DNA of 64,000 nucleotides from Blepharisma stoltei (taxonomy: Eukaryota > Ciliophora > Heterotrichea > Heterotrichida > Blepharismidae). The stretch lies in contig CAJZBQ010000053.1 in the NCBI GenBank assembly GCA_914767885.1, positions 310,001 through 374,000 on the forward strand, given 5' to 3'. The position numbers and the translations under genes are program-made. Positions 9,703 through 19,999 of this stretch are shown here, piece after piece. Position 1 is the stretch's first letter. The number at the start of each line of letters is the position of its first letter. The notes beneath the pieces were generated by a model, which was not told where the DNA came from, did not search any database, and saw only the letters and a program-made list of their open reading frames with translations.

Positions 9703-11304
9703 TTATGTTTGTTTAGGCTCTAGCAATTTTCTTAAAGGACCCAGTTCAGGGCTTCCTGAAAAGTTTTGGAGGATTTCAGTAATCTTTAATTTTTCTTTTG
9801 ATGTCAGGAATTTTAGGACTGATGCGATATTTTTGCATTTAGAAATTGCTTCAAGCAGTTTGGTGCTAAAAGAATCATCAATAAAATAATCATGAATGGT
9901 CTGTATAATTTGCATAAGAAAATCTGATTCAATTCCTCCCTTCATAAAGAGCTCATTTAAGTTGATGTTTGTTAAGTATTCTTTTAGTTTCTCTTTATTG
10001 TTAGAAAGCATAGCCCAGTTTCTTTGTAGCTCAGAAATAGTTTTCGGCAGTGGAATTGATTGTACAGGAATGCTTTCAGTCGCTTTCTTAGATAAATCTT
10101 GGATTTTTTCTATTGAGGCTTTTTCTTCTTCAATTTCAACGATTTTTTTTTGGGCTGGCTCTGTTAAATTTACATCTTTAACAGGAACTGAAGCTAGATC
10201 AAATTTAGCAAGCCGTGTTTTATTGGTCATTTCATTGATTATTTCTTCTATCTTCTTTTTGCGCCTTTTTTCTACCTTTAATAGCTCTTGGGCTATTATT
10301 GCATTTTTTGGTTCTATAGCACTAGCAGCATTCAGATCTTCAGTTGCTAGTTTGAATTTTCCAAGCATTTTCCTTGCTTTGCTTCTTCTCACTAATGATT
10401 TAGTATGTGATGTATTAACACTCAGAGCCTTATCAGCGTAATTTTCGCATTCATTGTATTTGTTCAGTCTTAAAAAGCATTCTGAGCAATTGGAAAACAA
10501 AATTACTTGCATTTCGTCGTTAGGACTCATGTCTAAACACTTTTGGTAGAGCTCGAGAGCTTTTGTGTAATCTTTTGTAGTGAAAGCAAGCGTAGCTTGA
10601 TCTTTTGTTCGGTCTAAATCGCTGTTATTAGATCTTCCTCCTTTAATTACAACTTTAGACCTTGGCAAAGCTACTTTGGCTGGTGCAGATGGAAGAGTCG
10701 GTTGAAGCTCATCCAATTGTTTTAATTCTTCATCAGCATCAAATTTATCCCAGGCTTTGTAATATTCAAACATGTTAGTCTCATCTCTTTTATATTTGGA
10801 GGCTTCCTTTTTTGTTTTGGATTCTTCTTCTTGCTGCAATGAACTTCTTACTCTCCTCCATTAAGGAACAGAACCATTGGTAAAATCCCTATTTTTTGGG
10901 TGTGAGCAAACAAAAAATTATTTATAAAAATAAATTTTTTTGATATATAAGTAATAATTAATATAATGAATCTCGAACTAATTCTGTTGAATTTCTAACA
11001 GCTTACATTTTAAAAACATAAATTTTACAAATTAAATTAATATTTTCTTTAAATTATTTGAAAACAAATTTATATAAAATGCTTTAAAAAATAATAACCC
11101 CTCCGTAGCAACAAAAATTTCTTTGTTCGCTCACAAAAGGGGAGTTAATGGTTTATCGATTCTTGGTTCTGCTTTCTTTTCAGAGAGTGAGTTATCAAGC
11201 GCGTTTATTTCATTTTCCCATCTTTCTAGATCACTAATATAATCTTTGATTGATTGCGCATTGTTTCGAATTTGGTTTTGTATTCCTATAGCTTTATCTG
11301 CCAT
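9703..11304 (-). CDS. RPAP3: RPAP3-like TPR co-chaperone
   Basis: Product of 434 aa after removing the IES at 10851-11147. RPAP3 is the TPR subunit of the R2TP complex, which works with Hsp90 to assemble RNA polymerases, PIKKs and other complexes, including axonemal dyneins. The N terminus (NAQSIKDYISDLERWENEI) and FEYYKAWDKFDADEEL match the RPAP3 N-terminal region. A TPR array lies at about 125-240 (DYTKALELYQKCL, KYNECENYADKAL, KFKLATEDLNAA), followed by a lysine-rich linker and the C-terminal RPAP3_C domain (ELQRNWAML to FLTSKEKLKITEIL). Domain order and length fit the family. It lies tail to tail with PSAT copy B, 30 bp apart. Confidence 0.8.
10851..11147. mobile_element. Family A MITE / IES in the RPAP3 gene
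   Basis: TTA repeats at 10848-10850 and 11145-11147. Ends CTCTCCTCCATTAAGG / CTCACAAAAGGGGAG with a degenerate hairpin on the right. Joining gives DKPL-RSSLQQEEE in frame. Confidence 0.9.
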
Positions 11305-11659
11305 AGCCCACTTTTATTATATTTTTACGGTATTTTATTATCCTACAGTAAAGATTTTGAGGTATTTTCATTTCATCTTTTGTCAAATATAATTCGATTA
11401 TAGATGCAATTTCAATATCTTGAGTTTAGATAAGAAAATTTGATTAAAAAAGCAATTTAAGAAAAAAATTAAAACTGAGGAAAGTCTATAAAAACAATAC
11501 TTATGCAAGATTACTGCTGAATAATTCTTATTGATTTAGAACAAATTTAAAATTTCAGCTGAAGAATAAATATATATTAATTAATGCCAAATTTCTTGAA
11601 ATTATTCACCTGAAAAGGGATGGATAATTCTTTTACTTCCAAAATATTCTAAATAAAAT
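11305..11659. other. Divergent intergenic region
   Basis: Very AT-rich spacer between RPAP3 and the MORN gene; no ORF, repeat or element recognised. Confidence 0.4.
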
Positions 11660-12508
11660 ATGACTATTGAGCTAATCGTATCAGCAAAAGGCAAAAACGA
11701 AATTTTGTTAGAAAGAGCTCCTTCAACGTTAGAAGAGCTCAGAGAGAAATGCAGCTCCGTCTACAAAATCCGCGGAGAATCAATATCGTTCCAATATAAA
11801 ATCCTAAAAGAGCGATATCCGATTCTCAACAATAAAACATACACAACTCTAATAAGTTCAAATCTTGGTACAGTAATAATTCGCGCTGCAATTTCTCGCG
11901 ACTCAAAATCTACATGATCAACACTCGACTCAACCATAAGGGACAAACTATCTTCGGCTTCCTATTCAACAAACCCAACAAATAATCCAACAACTCCTCA
12001 CAGCGATTTTTCTGCGAAATTTTCAGAAGATTACTTATCTATGATCCAGCTGGGAGAAAGCACAATTATCCAAAAAAGTTCAAACGACTTAAAAACTCGC
12101 CACCATACTTTTGAAAATGGTGAAATTTATATTGGAGAGTTTGGAACGCATTTTATGAGAAATGGGCAAGGCAGCCATAAATGGACAAATGGAGATTTTT
12201 ATGAAGGGAATTGGAAAAATGATCGAAGGTCAGGGTATGGAAGGATGCTTTATATTGATAGTGGAGTTTATGAAGGCTATTGGAAACATGATAAAAAGCA
12301 TGGGAAAGGAAAATTGACGACAAAAAATGGAAGCGTTCTTGAAGGAGTTTGGGTGTCTGATAAACTCCATGGGAAAGCAATAATAAATTGTCCATCAGGA
12401 GATCTATTTGAAGGGTTCTTTATAAATGGGAAGCCTGATGGATACGGAAAACTTATAACACAAAATGGCTTGTCATACTTGCCATATAACGATTCGGTTT
12501 TAATTTAA
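11660..12508 (+). CDS. MORN-repeat protein
   Basis: One frame of 283 codons if the TGA at 11915-11917 is Trp. Residues 1-85 form an uncharacterised domain (possibly ubiquitin-like: MTIELIVSAKG...), followed by a Ser/Thr/Asn-rich linker. From about residue 155 come at least five MORN repeats (YIGEFGTH, FYEGNWKNDRRSGYGR, YEGYWKHDKKHGKGK, LEGVWVSDKLHGKA, FEGFFINGKPDGYGK). MORN repeats commonly place proteins at membranes or cytoskeletal junctions; in protists many are at the cortex, basal bodies or flagella. No catalytic domain is attached. The repeat call is secure, the cellular role is inference. Confidence 0.88.
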
Positions 12509-12567
12509 TTTGATTGGATATTATCCGATAACTGAGAGCAAATTCTGGGGTGTTACCCCTTAATTTA

Positions 12568-15347
12568 CTAGTTGTTAACAAAATCTGAGCAAACGCATCT
12601 AAGAATGCCAGCCTGATCGCAGTCTCTATCGTCCGAATACTTCATCAAACTTCTTCCAAATAAGTATCTTCCTCTTCCAGGTGCCTTTAAAGTGTTCCAC
12701 GATGCGTTTTCAAGGTCTATATTATGCTGGAAGTATCCTTCATTTCCATTAAACTTAGTAAATCCCAATAATTGCTGCTTTGATAAGTCTTGATATGCAT
12801 CTTCAAACCAATATCTCGCATCAATATCAATCATGGCATATTCAAGTGTCCTATAAGTCTCATAATCTTCATGTTCCTCTAAAACCTGGTCATATGGTAT
12901 ATTTGTTAAATTTATATACTCTTTTGGGGTATGCTTTAAGTAAGCAAAGCATGTATCAATTCTTCTATAAATCATAGTAACAATATAAGGACTTAAGTTC
13001 TTTTTCCATAATTTTCCTTTGAATTGGTAAGCAACTTCCATGAAATAAAGATTTTTCTTGCAGTCTCACACATCAGTGAAATCGTTCATTTCATGCAAAA
13101 AATTGGATTTTATTTCTCCTCCAAACTCAGGAAGTGTAGCGAGATGGCGGAAAGTTCAGTGAGTGTCATAGTGCCCGACTAGTTTTTGTTCGTTTGCAAG
13201 CAGGCTTTTTCTAAATTCTGGATATTTGTTGAGAAACCAAGTTGGGTAGATAAAAAATAGGACTGGGAGTTTTTGTTCAAAAGCTCCCATTTCAGTGGCC
13301 ATGAAGTAAGGCCCCATGTGAGATCCATGATCTGAGGTGATGACTAAAATTGTGTTGTCGAGTTTTCCTGACCTCTTCATGTCAAGTATAAAATCTGACA
13401 AATCTGGATCTACAGTTAAAATCACTTCACCTGTACCTTCATGACCTTCTTGCAGCGGAATGTGGATTATTTTTCCATAGTTTTTATAATTCATCCAAAA
13501 CTCATCAACATACTCAAAAATGTGCTTGTGGACGTATTTACCATTGATACATCTTCTTAGGATTGAAAATGGTCCTCCAAAATTACCAAATGTCTTTTCC
13601 ATAGGATGGTATTCGAAATGGCAAAAAGGAAAAGATACCGCATGATCCATCCCACTAAAGGTTTTCTTTAAAAATACAGACATTCAGTCTTCACAAAATC
13701 CATTAATATACAATGCTACGTTGCCTTGGCCTCTCATAAAATCCCAATATGGCCTTCCACTTCTGTTTTGTCTTAATTGTGATCCAGTGTACATAGCACG
13801 AGTATTATATTCTGTATTAAAACCATTTGAAATGATCCTAAAAAATTGAAAGACCTCGTTTTCTCCAGTTTTATTCAAAGTCTCCAAAACATTTACTAAA
13901 TTATTCATTTTCCTGAAAACTTGTGAACGAGATACAGTGTCCATCATAATGACTACCAAATTCATTGGCGGGACAGTTCTTTGTTTGTTTTCTTTGTCTA
14001 GCCTTTCAATAACTTCTTTTTTGGGAACATTTTGGATATAGAAGTCTTCTCGATCGCCACAAAAGACTTGGAATCATTCTGCCTTTATTCTCAAATTTTG
14101 TGATCTATGTTTGAATTACTTTCCAGGAACTTTGTAGCGTTTTTCCATAGCTTTGGTTCTATTATTCCAGCGCTCCATGCCAGTTTCTGTCAATACGAAC
14201 ATGTCTTGCCTCATAGATACGAAATCAGGCCTCTCAACGATAAGGGCTTCTGAGTCACAGTTAATTGAAAGAACCCCATTTTCTAAGCTTGAAAAGTGAT
14301 CAACTTTTGGGCATTGGCTACTTCCAGCTAAATAGACTTTTACTAATTCCTCCTTTTGGTTAGCGAGGGAATATTTTTTTAATATAAACTATAATTTAGC
14401 CTATGTATGATGAACAAAGAAGCTTCACAAATTTTATCAATATTTATTTATGCTTAGAAAATGGAATTATTTGATACGGTTTCGATTAAATTTCTTGAAA
14501 AAGAGAATTACTCGATTTATTTGTAAGAAAATGCTTGCTAGCTAAGGGGAAGTAAAAAAATTAAGGGTTCGATGAGGAAGAATTCCAGGCCAAGGATAAC
14601 CTGGAGGCTCTAAGTTGCAGTAGTCTTGCTCGACAATCAAAGATTTCCCTCCAAGCCCATAATACCAATTATATAAGGCCAGCTCAAGGCTAATGTATAC
14701 GTAAGTAATAATAATTATAAAAGTAGCTCCTAAACTTATTCAAAACCTTCATAAGCCTTACTTTTTATCATTATTGATGAATTTTTTGATTTGTTTGCAA
14801 GTCTTATATATGATTAGCCCCAATATGATTGGAATCCATATAAGAAAACAGGCAAGTAAATTGTATTGTCCATGATGCTGCAGATCAGTTCCTAAATCAT
14901 AACTCCCAACCCTTTTTAAGCGAGCAAACCATTTTTTAGTATAATTATTTATGATTATTAGAAGTATTTTAAATTTTCCTTTCAAATATTTAGAATTACA
15001 AAAAATATAATGCCTCCTCCATTGATAAGTCACTGAGCCGGGGAGTAAGTGAGTGTATAAAAAAGCTGAATTCCAATTAAGATATAGTTTACATATGTAA
15101 TTGGGTCAGATAGTTGGCTATATATAAGTGAAATGGAGATAATTGTAAGTGCAATACTGGTAATCATCCAGCAAGCAAAGTATCCAGCATTATCTTTGAG
15201 GTATTCTACTTCTCCTCCTTCAAGTGTTACGAAGTAGCAATAACTTGAAATTATCTGAAGAAGTTGGCAAACAAAAGAATAGGTCAAAGTCTTTACTGGA
15301 AATGGTCTTAAAAATCTTATTAAGCTTAAAGACTTCTTTTTCCCCAT
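12568..15347 (-). CDS. Membrane-anchored DUF229 / sulfatase-like protein
   Basis: Seven pieces join to 834 aa: the IES at 14346-14554, a 20-bp mini-IES at 15028-15047 and introns at 14747-14761, 14328-14343 and 14105-14119 (total 2505 nt, exactly 835 codons). The N-terminal 230 residues hold several membrane helices (SFVCQLLQIISSYCYFVTL, YNLLACFLIWIPIILGL, ISLGATFIIIITYVYISL). The lumenal part has PNLVVIMMD-type MNLVVIMMDTVSRSQ and TSDHGSHMG, the metal-site motifs of the alkaline phosphatase/sulfatase superfamily as found in DUF229. Substrate is unknown. TGA encodes Trp in several places, for instance at 13681-13683. Earlier parts would look like separate genes without the introns. Confidence 0.82.
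14105..14119 (-). other. 15-nt intron
   Basis: Minus-strand GTAATTCAAACATAG. Without splicing the frame meets TAA; splicing gives PGK-SQNLR. Confidence 0.85.
14328..14343 (-). other. 16-nt intron touching an IES
   Basis: Minus-strand GTAAAAGTCTATTTAG. It directly follows the TA pointer of the IES at 14346-14554, and both removals together are needed for ...TLNFFTGSSQC... Confidence 0.85.
14346..14554. mobile_element. IES in the sulfatase-like gene
   Basis: TA pointers at 14344 and 14553. Left end ATTCCTCCTTTTGGTTAGCG, right end GCTAGCTAAGGGGAAG, a weak inverted pair of the CTCC/GGAG type. Confidence 0.85.
14747..14761 (-). other. 15-nt intron
   Basis: Minus-strand GTAAGGCTTATGAAG. Splicing fuses the membrane segments NDKK- with FWISLGATF in frame. 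Confidence 0.8.
15028..15047. mobile_element. 20-bp mini-IES candidate
   Basis: Flanked by TAAGT at 15026-15030 and 15046-15050. Removing 20 bp fixes a frameshift in the membrane region (LTY-QWRRHYIF). Its minus-strand start, TTACTCCCC, is the usual MITE terminus in this window. No GT..AG pair fits. Confidence 0.65.
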
Positions 15348-15713
15348 ATTAACTATTAATCACTCATATTTTTAACTTAGTGCTGCTTCATCCTATTTAA
15401 TGACAGATCATCTATACTTGTATCTACTAATAAATTCAAAAGAGTTCTTTTAAATAATAATTCATAATAATGCTGCTTAAAAATACTATAATTCTAAGTC
15501 ATAGCATAATGAGAGGAATTCATTAAATTATTTAATTTCATTGCAGATTTTCTTTAATTCCTGACCAAATTTAATTTATCTCTTAAATAGCTAATAAAAA
15601 GCCTGCTTATTCTCTCTTTTTCTATATGCGCCCTTTTTAAAATATTTTAAAATTAAAATAAGACGAGATTTCGATAAACGATTATTTAGAACTGATGTCT
15701 TGGTACCCAATGT
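15348..15713. other. Intergenic, AT-rich
   Basis: Spacer between the starts and ends of two minus-strand genes; no recognisable feature. Confidence 0.4.
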
Positions 15714-16148
15714 TTATAAATTAAATCTGATTTGCCCGAGGAAGAACAAATAAAGTTGATAGCAGGACCAAGCCCAGAATAGCATTGCCCTGTTATGGTA
15801 TTCAGCAGTCACAGGGATTGGCTGAAACTCATATATACTTGGGGGGTACCAAACATCACTTTGACGACAAGGTTTCTTTTTAGGAAACATCATTTTAAAC
15901 GCTTTCCACTCCATAACGTGAGCTCTTGAAACATGTCTGTTTAGCCCTTTTTTATACTTGTAGGAGGATCCACACTTCCAGCAGCTGAACTTCTTTTCAG
16001 TAGAGTGAACTGCACTATGCCTCTCCAGATATTGCTTTTTCTTGAACTTGAAAGAACACTCACTGCATGCATAAGGACGCTCTTCGCCAAACTTTAACTT
16101 ATTTTTCATATTATAAACAAGCTCGTTTATATGCGAAAATATGGACAT
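15714..16148 (-). CDS. C2H2 zinc-finger protein
   Basis: Complete 144-codon frame from ATG 16148. Two classical C2H2 fingers are visible: CSECSFKFKKKQYLERHSAVH at about 28-50 and CWKCGSSYKYKKGLNRHVSRAH at about 57-78. The C-terminal 60 residues are unlike known domains and rich in aromatic residues. Two adjacent fingers are consistent with nucleic-acid binding; the target cannot be told. No IES or intron is needed. The gene is isolated between AT-rich spacers. Confidence 0.8.
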   Translation of the reverse strand: MSIFSHINELVYNMKNKLKFGEERPYACSECSFKFKKKQYLERHSAVHSTEKKFSCWKCGSSYKYKKGLNRHVSRAHVMEWKAFKMMFPKKKPCRQSDVWYPPSIYEFQPIPVTAEYHNRAMLFWAWSCYQLYLFFLGQIRFNL

Positions 16149-17112
16149 TTAATTTGCTAAACTCTACAACCATTTTAAAGAAAAAGCCATATAAGTTTGG
16201 CTTAAAAAGGCTTTAACCGGGTCTTAAACACTAGGGAGACTAGTGATATTTAAAGATTTAAATTATTGCTGAGTATGGGTTTAGTTTTTCTCTCTTTTTC
16301 AGCTGATTTGCTATATACTCAATTATTGCATGCTAAAAAAGCTCGGATATTTTAAAATGTCACATTTTTATATCAGTTTTAATTATAAGGAATATTTCGA
16401 ATTTGAAATTATCACTTATTTATACTTTTCAAGAATGAATGCAGTATGATATTTTGCTGCCATTAAAATTCTGTCACTTCAATGGTGCAAGAGACATTTA
16501 TATTTATATTTTTAAATAATTTATAAGGCTGTTTGAAATTTCATCCATTAGCAAATGAAATTTATCAATTTTATAGTTTAAAGTTTTTAACCACAAATGA
16601 TTGTAAAATGAACAATATTGAGTAAGACTATATACAAAATTAGAAGTTAATTTAATGCTGCATATGGCCCCTTCTAAAGTCAATATTCCTAATTAATTGT
16701 TTCTATATGCTAGGCATGAGATTATTAGTATGACAGCAAGAATTATTCTAAATACTGCTTATATAAGACTTTGGAAGTTTTATATGAAAAATAAAGTTTA
16801 ATTCTTGGAACGAGCCAAATAGAAAGTCTATAAAATACTATTTATCTAATAATAAAGAATTATTTTTCTATCAATAAATGCAGAGAATGAATTTGATTGA
16901 AAATATATAATGCGCGGTTTTCTCAAAATAATTTATTACCTTCAATAATACCCTATAAATTAGCAGCTAAATTTTAAATTCTCTCAATTTTTGTATATAA
17001 TCGATTTTATTTATTGTACTTGCCTATAAAATAAATTTCTTTTCATCCTTCAAGCTTGATTACTTTGGATTTTACCAATTTCCGAAACCTTTTTAGCTTA
17101 AAATAATCATAA
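16149..17112. other. Intergenic, about 960 bp
   Basis: AT-rich and without an ORF or inverted-repeat element that I can support. It may hold divergent promoters of the zinc-finger and EF-hand genes. Confidence 0.4.
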
Positions 17113-17885
17113 ATGGGATTGACAGAAGAACAAATAACACACTGCAAAAGCATTTTCAGTCAGTTTGATAAAGATGGTACAGGAAGGATCGACAGGTTTG
17201 AGCTTCGTGTTGTCCTGGAGCGTAACTTCTAATTAGAAATGGGACAAAAGCCAAGCGAAGAAGAGTTATTTGCAATGATTAACGAAGTTGACGATGGGAA
17301 TACAGGGAAAATCGAATTTTATGAGTTTTTAAAAGTCTATGAGCAGCACCAAAATTCAGAAGTAAACAGAGATGAGCAAGATATGAGTAATTTTTATGTA
17401 GTTGACGCTTTTGTCGCAATGGGAGGGAATCCAGATACAACTGGCTCAATTGATACTGATAAGTTGATAAACGTTATAAGGCAGCAATTTGAAATGACTA
17501 TAGATATTGAAAGACTTATAGAAGATATTGACGAAGACCAGAGTCATACGATAGAGTATGCGGAATTCAAAAGATTACTCACTCCCCTCCATGAGTAAAA
17601 AAAAAAAAATTTTCTCACAAGGGTCGTTGCATACTAATTTTTTTTTCTCGAAAATTTAAAAGAATCCAAATTAATTGTACAGTTTATGTTTAAAATATAA
17701 GTTATTCAGAATTAAACAGAATTAGCTAGATATTTCATTATACTAATTATCATTTATATATATCAAATATTAAATCGTTTAAAAAAATTATTTTGTTCGC
17801 TCATGGATGAGGGGGGTGGGCTTTTAGGGATTTTTCCAATGATTTTGTTCGCTCACACGAGAGGGAGTTAGCTAAAAATAATTAG
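17113..17885 (+). CDS. Calmodulin-like EF-hand protein
   Basis: 154 aa after removal of a 15-nt intron (17222-17236) and an IES (17578-17870). The order is four EF-hand units. Loop 1 DKDGTGRIDRFE and loop 4 DEDQSHTIEYAE keep the acidic positions; loop 2 (DDGNTGKIEFYE) is near-canonical; loop 3 (GNPDTTGSIDTD) is degenerate. The length and the motif MGQKPSEEELFAMINEVD resemble calmodulin, centrin and axonemal dynein light chains. Ca2+ binding is likely; calmodulin itself is excluded by sequence divergence. The IES removes only the C-terminal residues: without excision the protein would end PLHE, after it AKNN. Confidence 0.83.
17222..17236 (+). other. 15-nt intron
   Basis: GTAACTTCTAATTAG between EF-hand units 1 and 2; joins VLE-QMGQKP. 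Unspliced, the frame stops at TAA. Confidence 0.9.
17578..17870. mobile_element. Family A MITE / IES, reversed
   Basis: TTA at 17575-17577 and 17868-17870. The hairpin end is on the left here (CTCCATGAG) and the double-motif end on the right (TTTTGTTCGCTCACACGAG). Confidence 0.88.
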
Positions 17886-18027
17886 CATATTTTAATATAC
17901 AAGATAATATACTTATAAACTAAAACATTTTAGATCTTAAATAAATGAACCTAGGAAGCCAATCATGAATTGAATAATTATTCGCAATTTAATATCGTAG
18001 TATAATATAAGGACTATAATTTTTATT

Positions 18028-18324
18028 ATGGCAGATTGAATTGAAAAGAACTGACAGGAGCTAACTCCTCATGAAAAAAATCAAGCCCTTGTAATGAACT
18101 GGAAAAGGGCCAAGAGAATGCTTTTAGGGTTATCAGGAGGGGGAACTTTGTGCGTATTATGGATTAAAGGAAATTTCATTGGGAGCCAGAATAAATACTC
18201 AAGGTATTTTCTATGGTCCATTCCAATCTTTATGGTCTATGGCTGTGACTATCCTTTTAGAGCTGAATACAATAAGCTCTGCGAAGCTATTAAGGAAAAC
18301 CATCAAGATAAAATTGAGGACTAA
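18028..18324 (+). CDS. Small two-helix membrane protein
   Basis: 98 aa from ATG 18028, using TGA as Trp twice near the start (MADWIEKNWQELTP). Two hydrophobic segments: about residues 34-52 (LLGLSGGGTLCVLWIKG) and about 64-80 (YFLWSIPIFMVYGCDYPF). The tail is charged. Size and layout suit a small subunit of a mitochondrial or ER membrane complex, but I do not recognise it. It ends 83 bp from the convergent E2 gene. Confidence 0.65.
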
Positions 18325-18407
18325 AAGCTCTCTATGATAAATAATTTATGTTTATCATTCTACATACGGAATAATTCACTCAATAATTATTAATTTAGCT
18401 TTCTTCC

Positions 18408-19646
18408 TTAAACCAATGATATTGGATTTGTAAGGTATGTTTTAAAAATTTGCAACCATTTTGCTCCTACAGCTCCATCAACAATCCTATGATCGCAGTT
18501 CAAAGTGAACTTTGCCACCTCTCCAACTCTAAATAAAAATTACTCAGGAGCGCTTTCCCCTAGCACGACTCTTTTTTCAATCCCTCCAACACTTAAAAGT
18601 GCCGAAGTATTAGGGTTTTGCACTTCATTGACCCCTTGTTGGAAATTAATTTCAAAAGTATGATCACTTTTTGCTGGTTTTGCCAAATCTTGCTCTATTT
18701 CTGAAACTCTTTTCCTGTGAGCGTCTTTTACGATATAAGTTTGGAGCTTTCCATCAGCAGCACTTGAGATTTGAATGTCAACGTAATTGAAAATTCTTGA
18801 AAACTCTGAAAAAAATAGACCATTGGCTTCAGGGACTTCAGTGCAGGCTTGGGCTGCACATTTAATTATGAAGGATTTCAAAGAGACCTTTGGGCCGAGA
18901 ATTTTTTGGATTTTATCAAGTCTGCATTCTACAGTAACTGAAAACCGAGGGGCTCTTACTGTACTTGGTGGTTGGATTGGTGCAGTTTTTGCAGTTTTTA
19001 CCATAGTGACTGGCTTTTGTTCTTTTACTTCTTCTTTTGGTGGATGAGAGTCTATAAATGATAGAACATCACTTTTCAGTAAAAGCCCTTTAGGACCACT
19101 AGGCTTGATCTTGCTAGGGTCAAGATGGTTAGCTAATACTAAATTGTGTGCAGCAGGTGACATTCTTGCATCATGATGCTCTTCATCCTTTTTCTCAATT
19201 TTCACTTCTTCAGTCTTCTGTTTAGAGTCTTCACTTTTTGCTGAATAGCTTGCAAACTTGCCTATATCCGTTGCATTATCGACCAAAATAGCCACTGGAT
19301 GACCAAGAGCTAGATTTGCACTTCCTTCAGCTTCTAAAATTTTAGCTAAATATACATCATCTTGAACTTCAAAGCCTAACGTTGCTTTATCTGTTTCTAC
19401 TTCGAACATGATTTCTCCTGCTTTTACTTTTTCACCTTCCTTCTTTAGCCATTTCACGATTGTTCCTTGAGTCATTGTAGGAGATAATAAAGGCATACCT
19501 AATACTTGATGTTCAGGAAAAGAAGACGCAAACAATCTATGAGGGAAATGGCTGAACATAGGCTGAAGTTTTAAAGGAGGAGATAGAAAAGGTGTAGCTT
19601 TATATTTCAATGAATTGCAGAGAGCAAAAGAAATCCTCCTAAACAT
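18408..19646 (-). CDS. 2-oxoacid dehydrogenase E2 (pyruvate type likely)
   Basis: 407 aa after a 15-nt intron (18529-18543). The first 40 or so residues are basic and hydroxylated, a likely mitochondrial presequence. A single lipoyl domain (about 45-125) has the lipoylated lysine in ETDKATLGFE. A peripheral subunit-binding domain follows (MSPAAHNLVLANHLDPSKI...). The catalytic acyltransferase domain ends with DHRIVDGAVGAKW, which contains the active-site His and Asp; this motif is only complete after splicing. E2 transfers the acyl group to CoA and forms the core of the complex. The MPLLSPTMTQGTIVKW lipoyl start is typical of pyruvate dehydrogenase E2. The shortened catalytic domain leaves E3-binding protein as an alternative, but the retained DHRxxDG favours an active enzyme. 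Confidence 0.87.
18529..18543 (-). other. 15-nt intron
   Basis: Minus-strand GTAATTTTTATTTAG; splicing joins SAPE-VGEVAKF and reveals the catalytic DHRIVDG. Confidence 0.92.
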
Positions 19647-19999
19647 TTATATTTAGTTTTATTTTGATGAACGAAAATTCACAAGAATGGAAATTTAACA
19701 AGATTATGTGATATTGATAGAGTTTTAGATAGAAAGGAAAATAAAAAAGCTTAAATTAATTTGTATAGCTTGTGCATTTTAATAAATCACCATTTAACTT
19801 TTTGAAAAGTACAATGAAAAGATAAATCTCTATATGGTTTTAGAGATGCTCAATCAGACCTAGATTGTATAATGCAGGTGCCCTGGACCATAGTGCTTTT
19901 GGGTTGGTATATTGCTAAACCATAGCTATCTATTATGGTGCATAAACTATATTTAATAAAATTTGCATTTATAAATGCTTATATCAAATTTATATTAAA
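19647..19999. other. Divergent intergenic region
   Basis: Between the E2 and helicase starts. A short GC-richer patch lies at 19860-19930; no gene or element identified. Confidence 0.4.

Noticed and set aside
12568-15347. Two or three separate small genes in place of one sulfatase-like gene
   Set aside because: 15-16 nt introns, one IES and one 20-bp deletion join all pieces to exactly 835 codons; overlapping separate genes would be unlikely.
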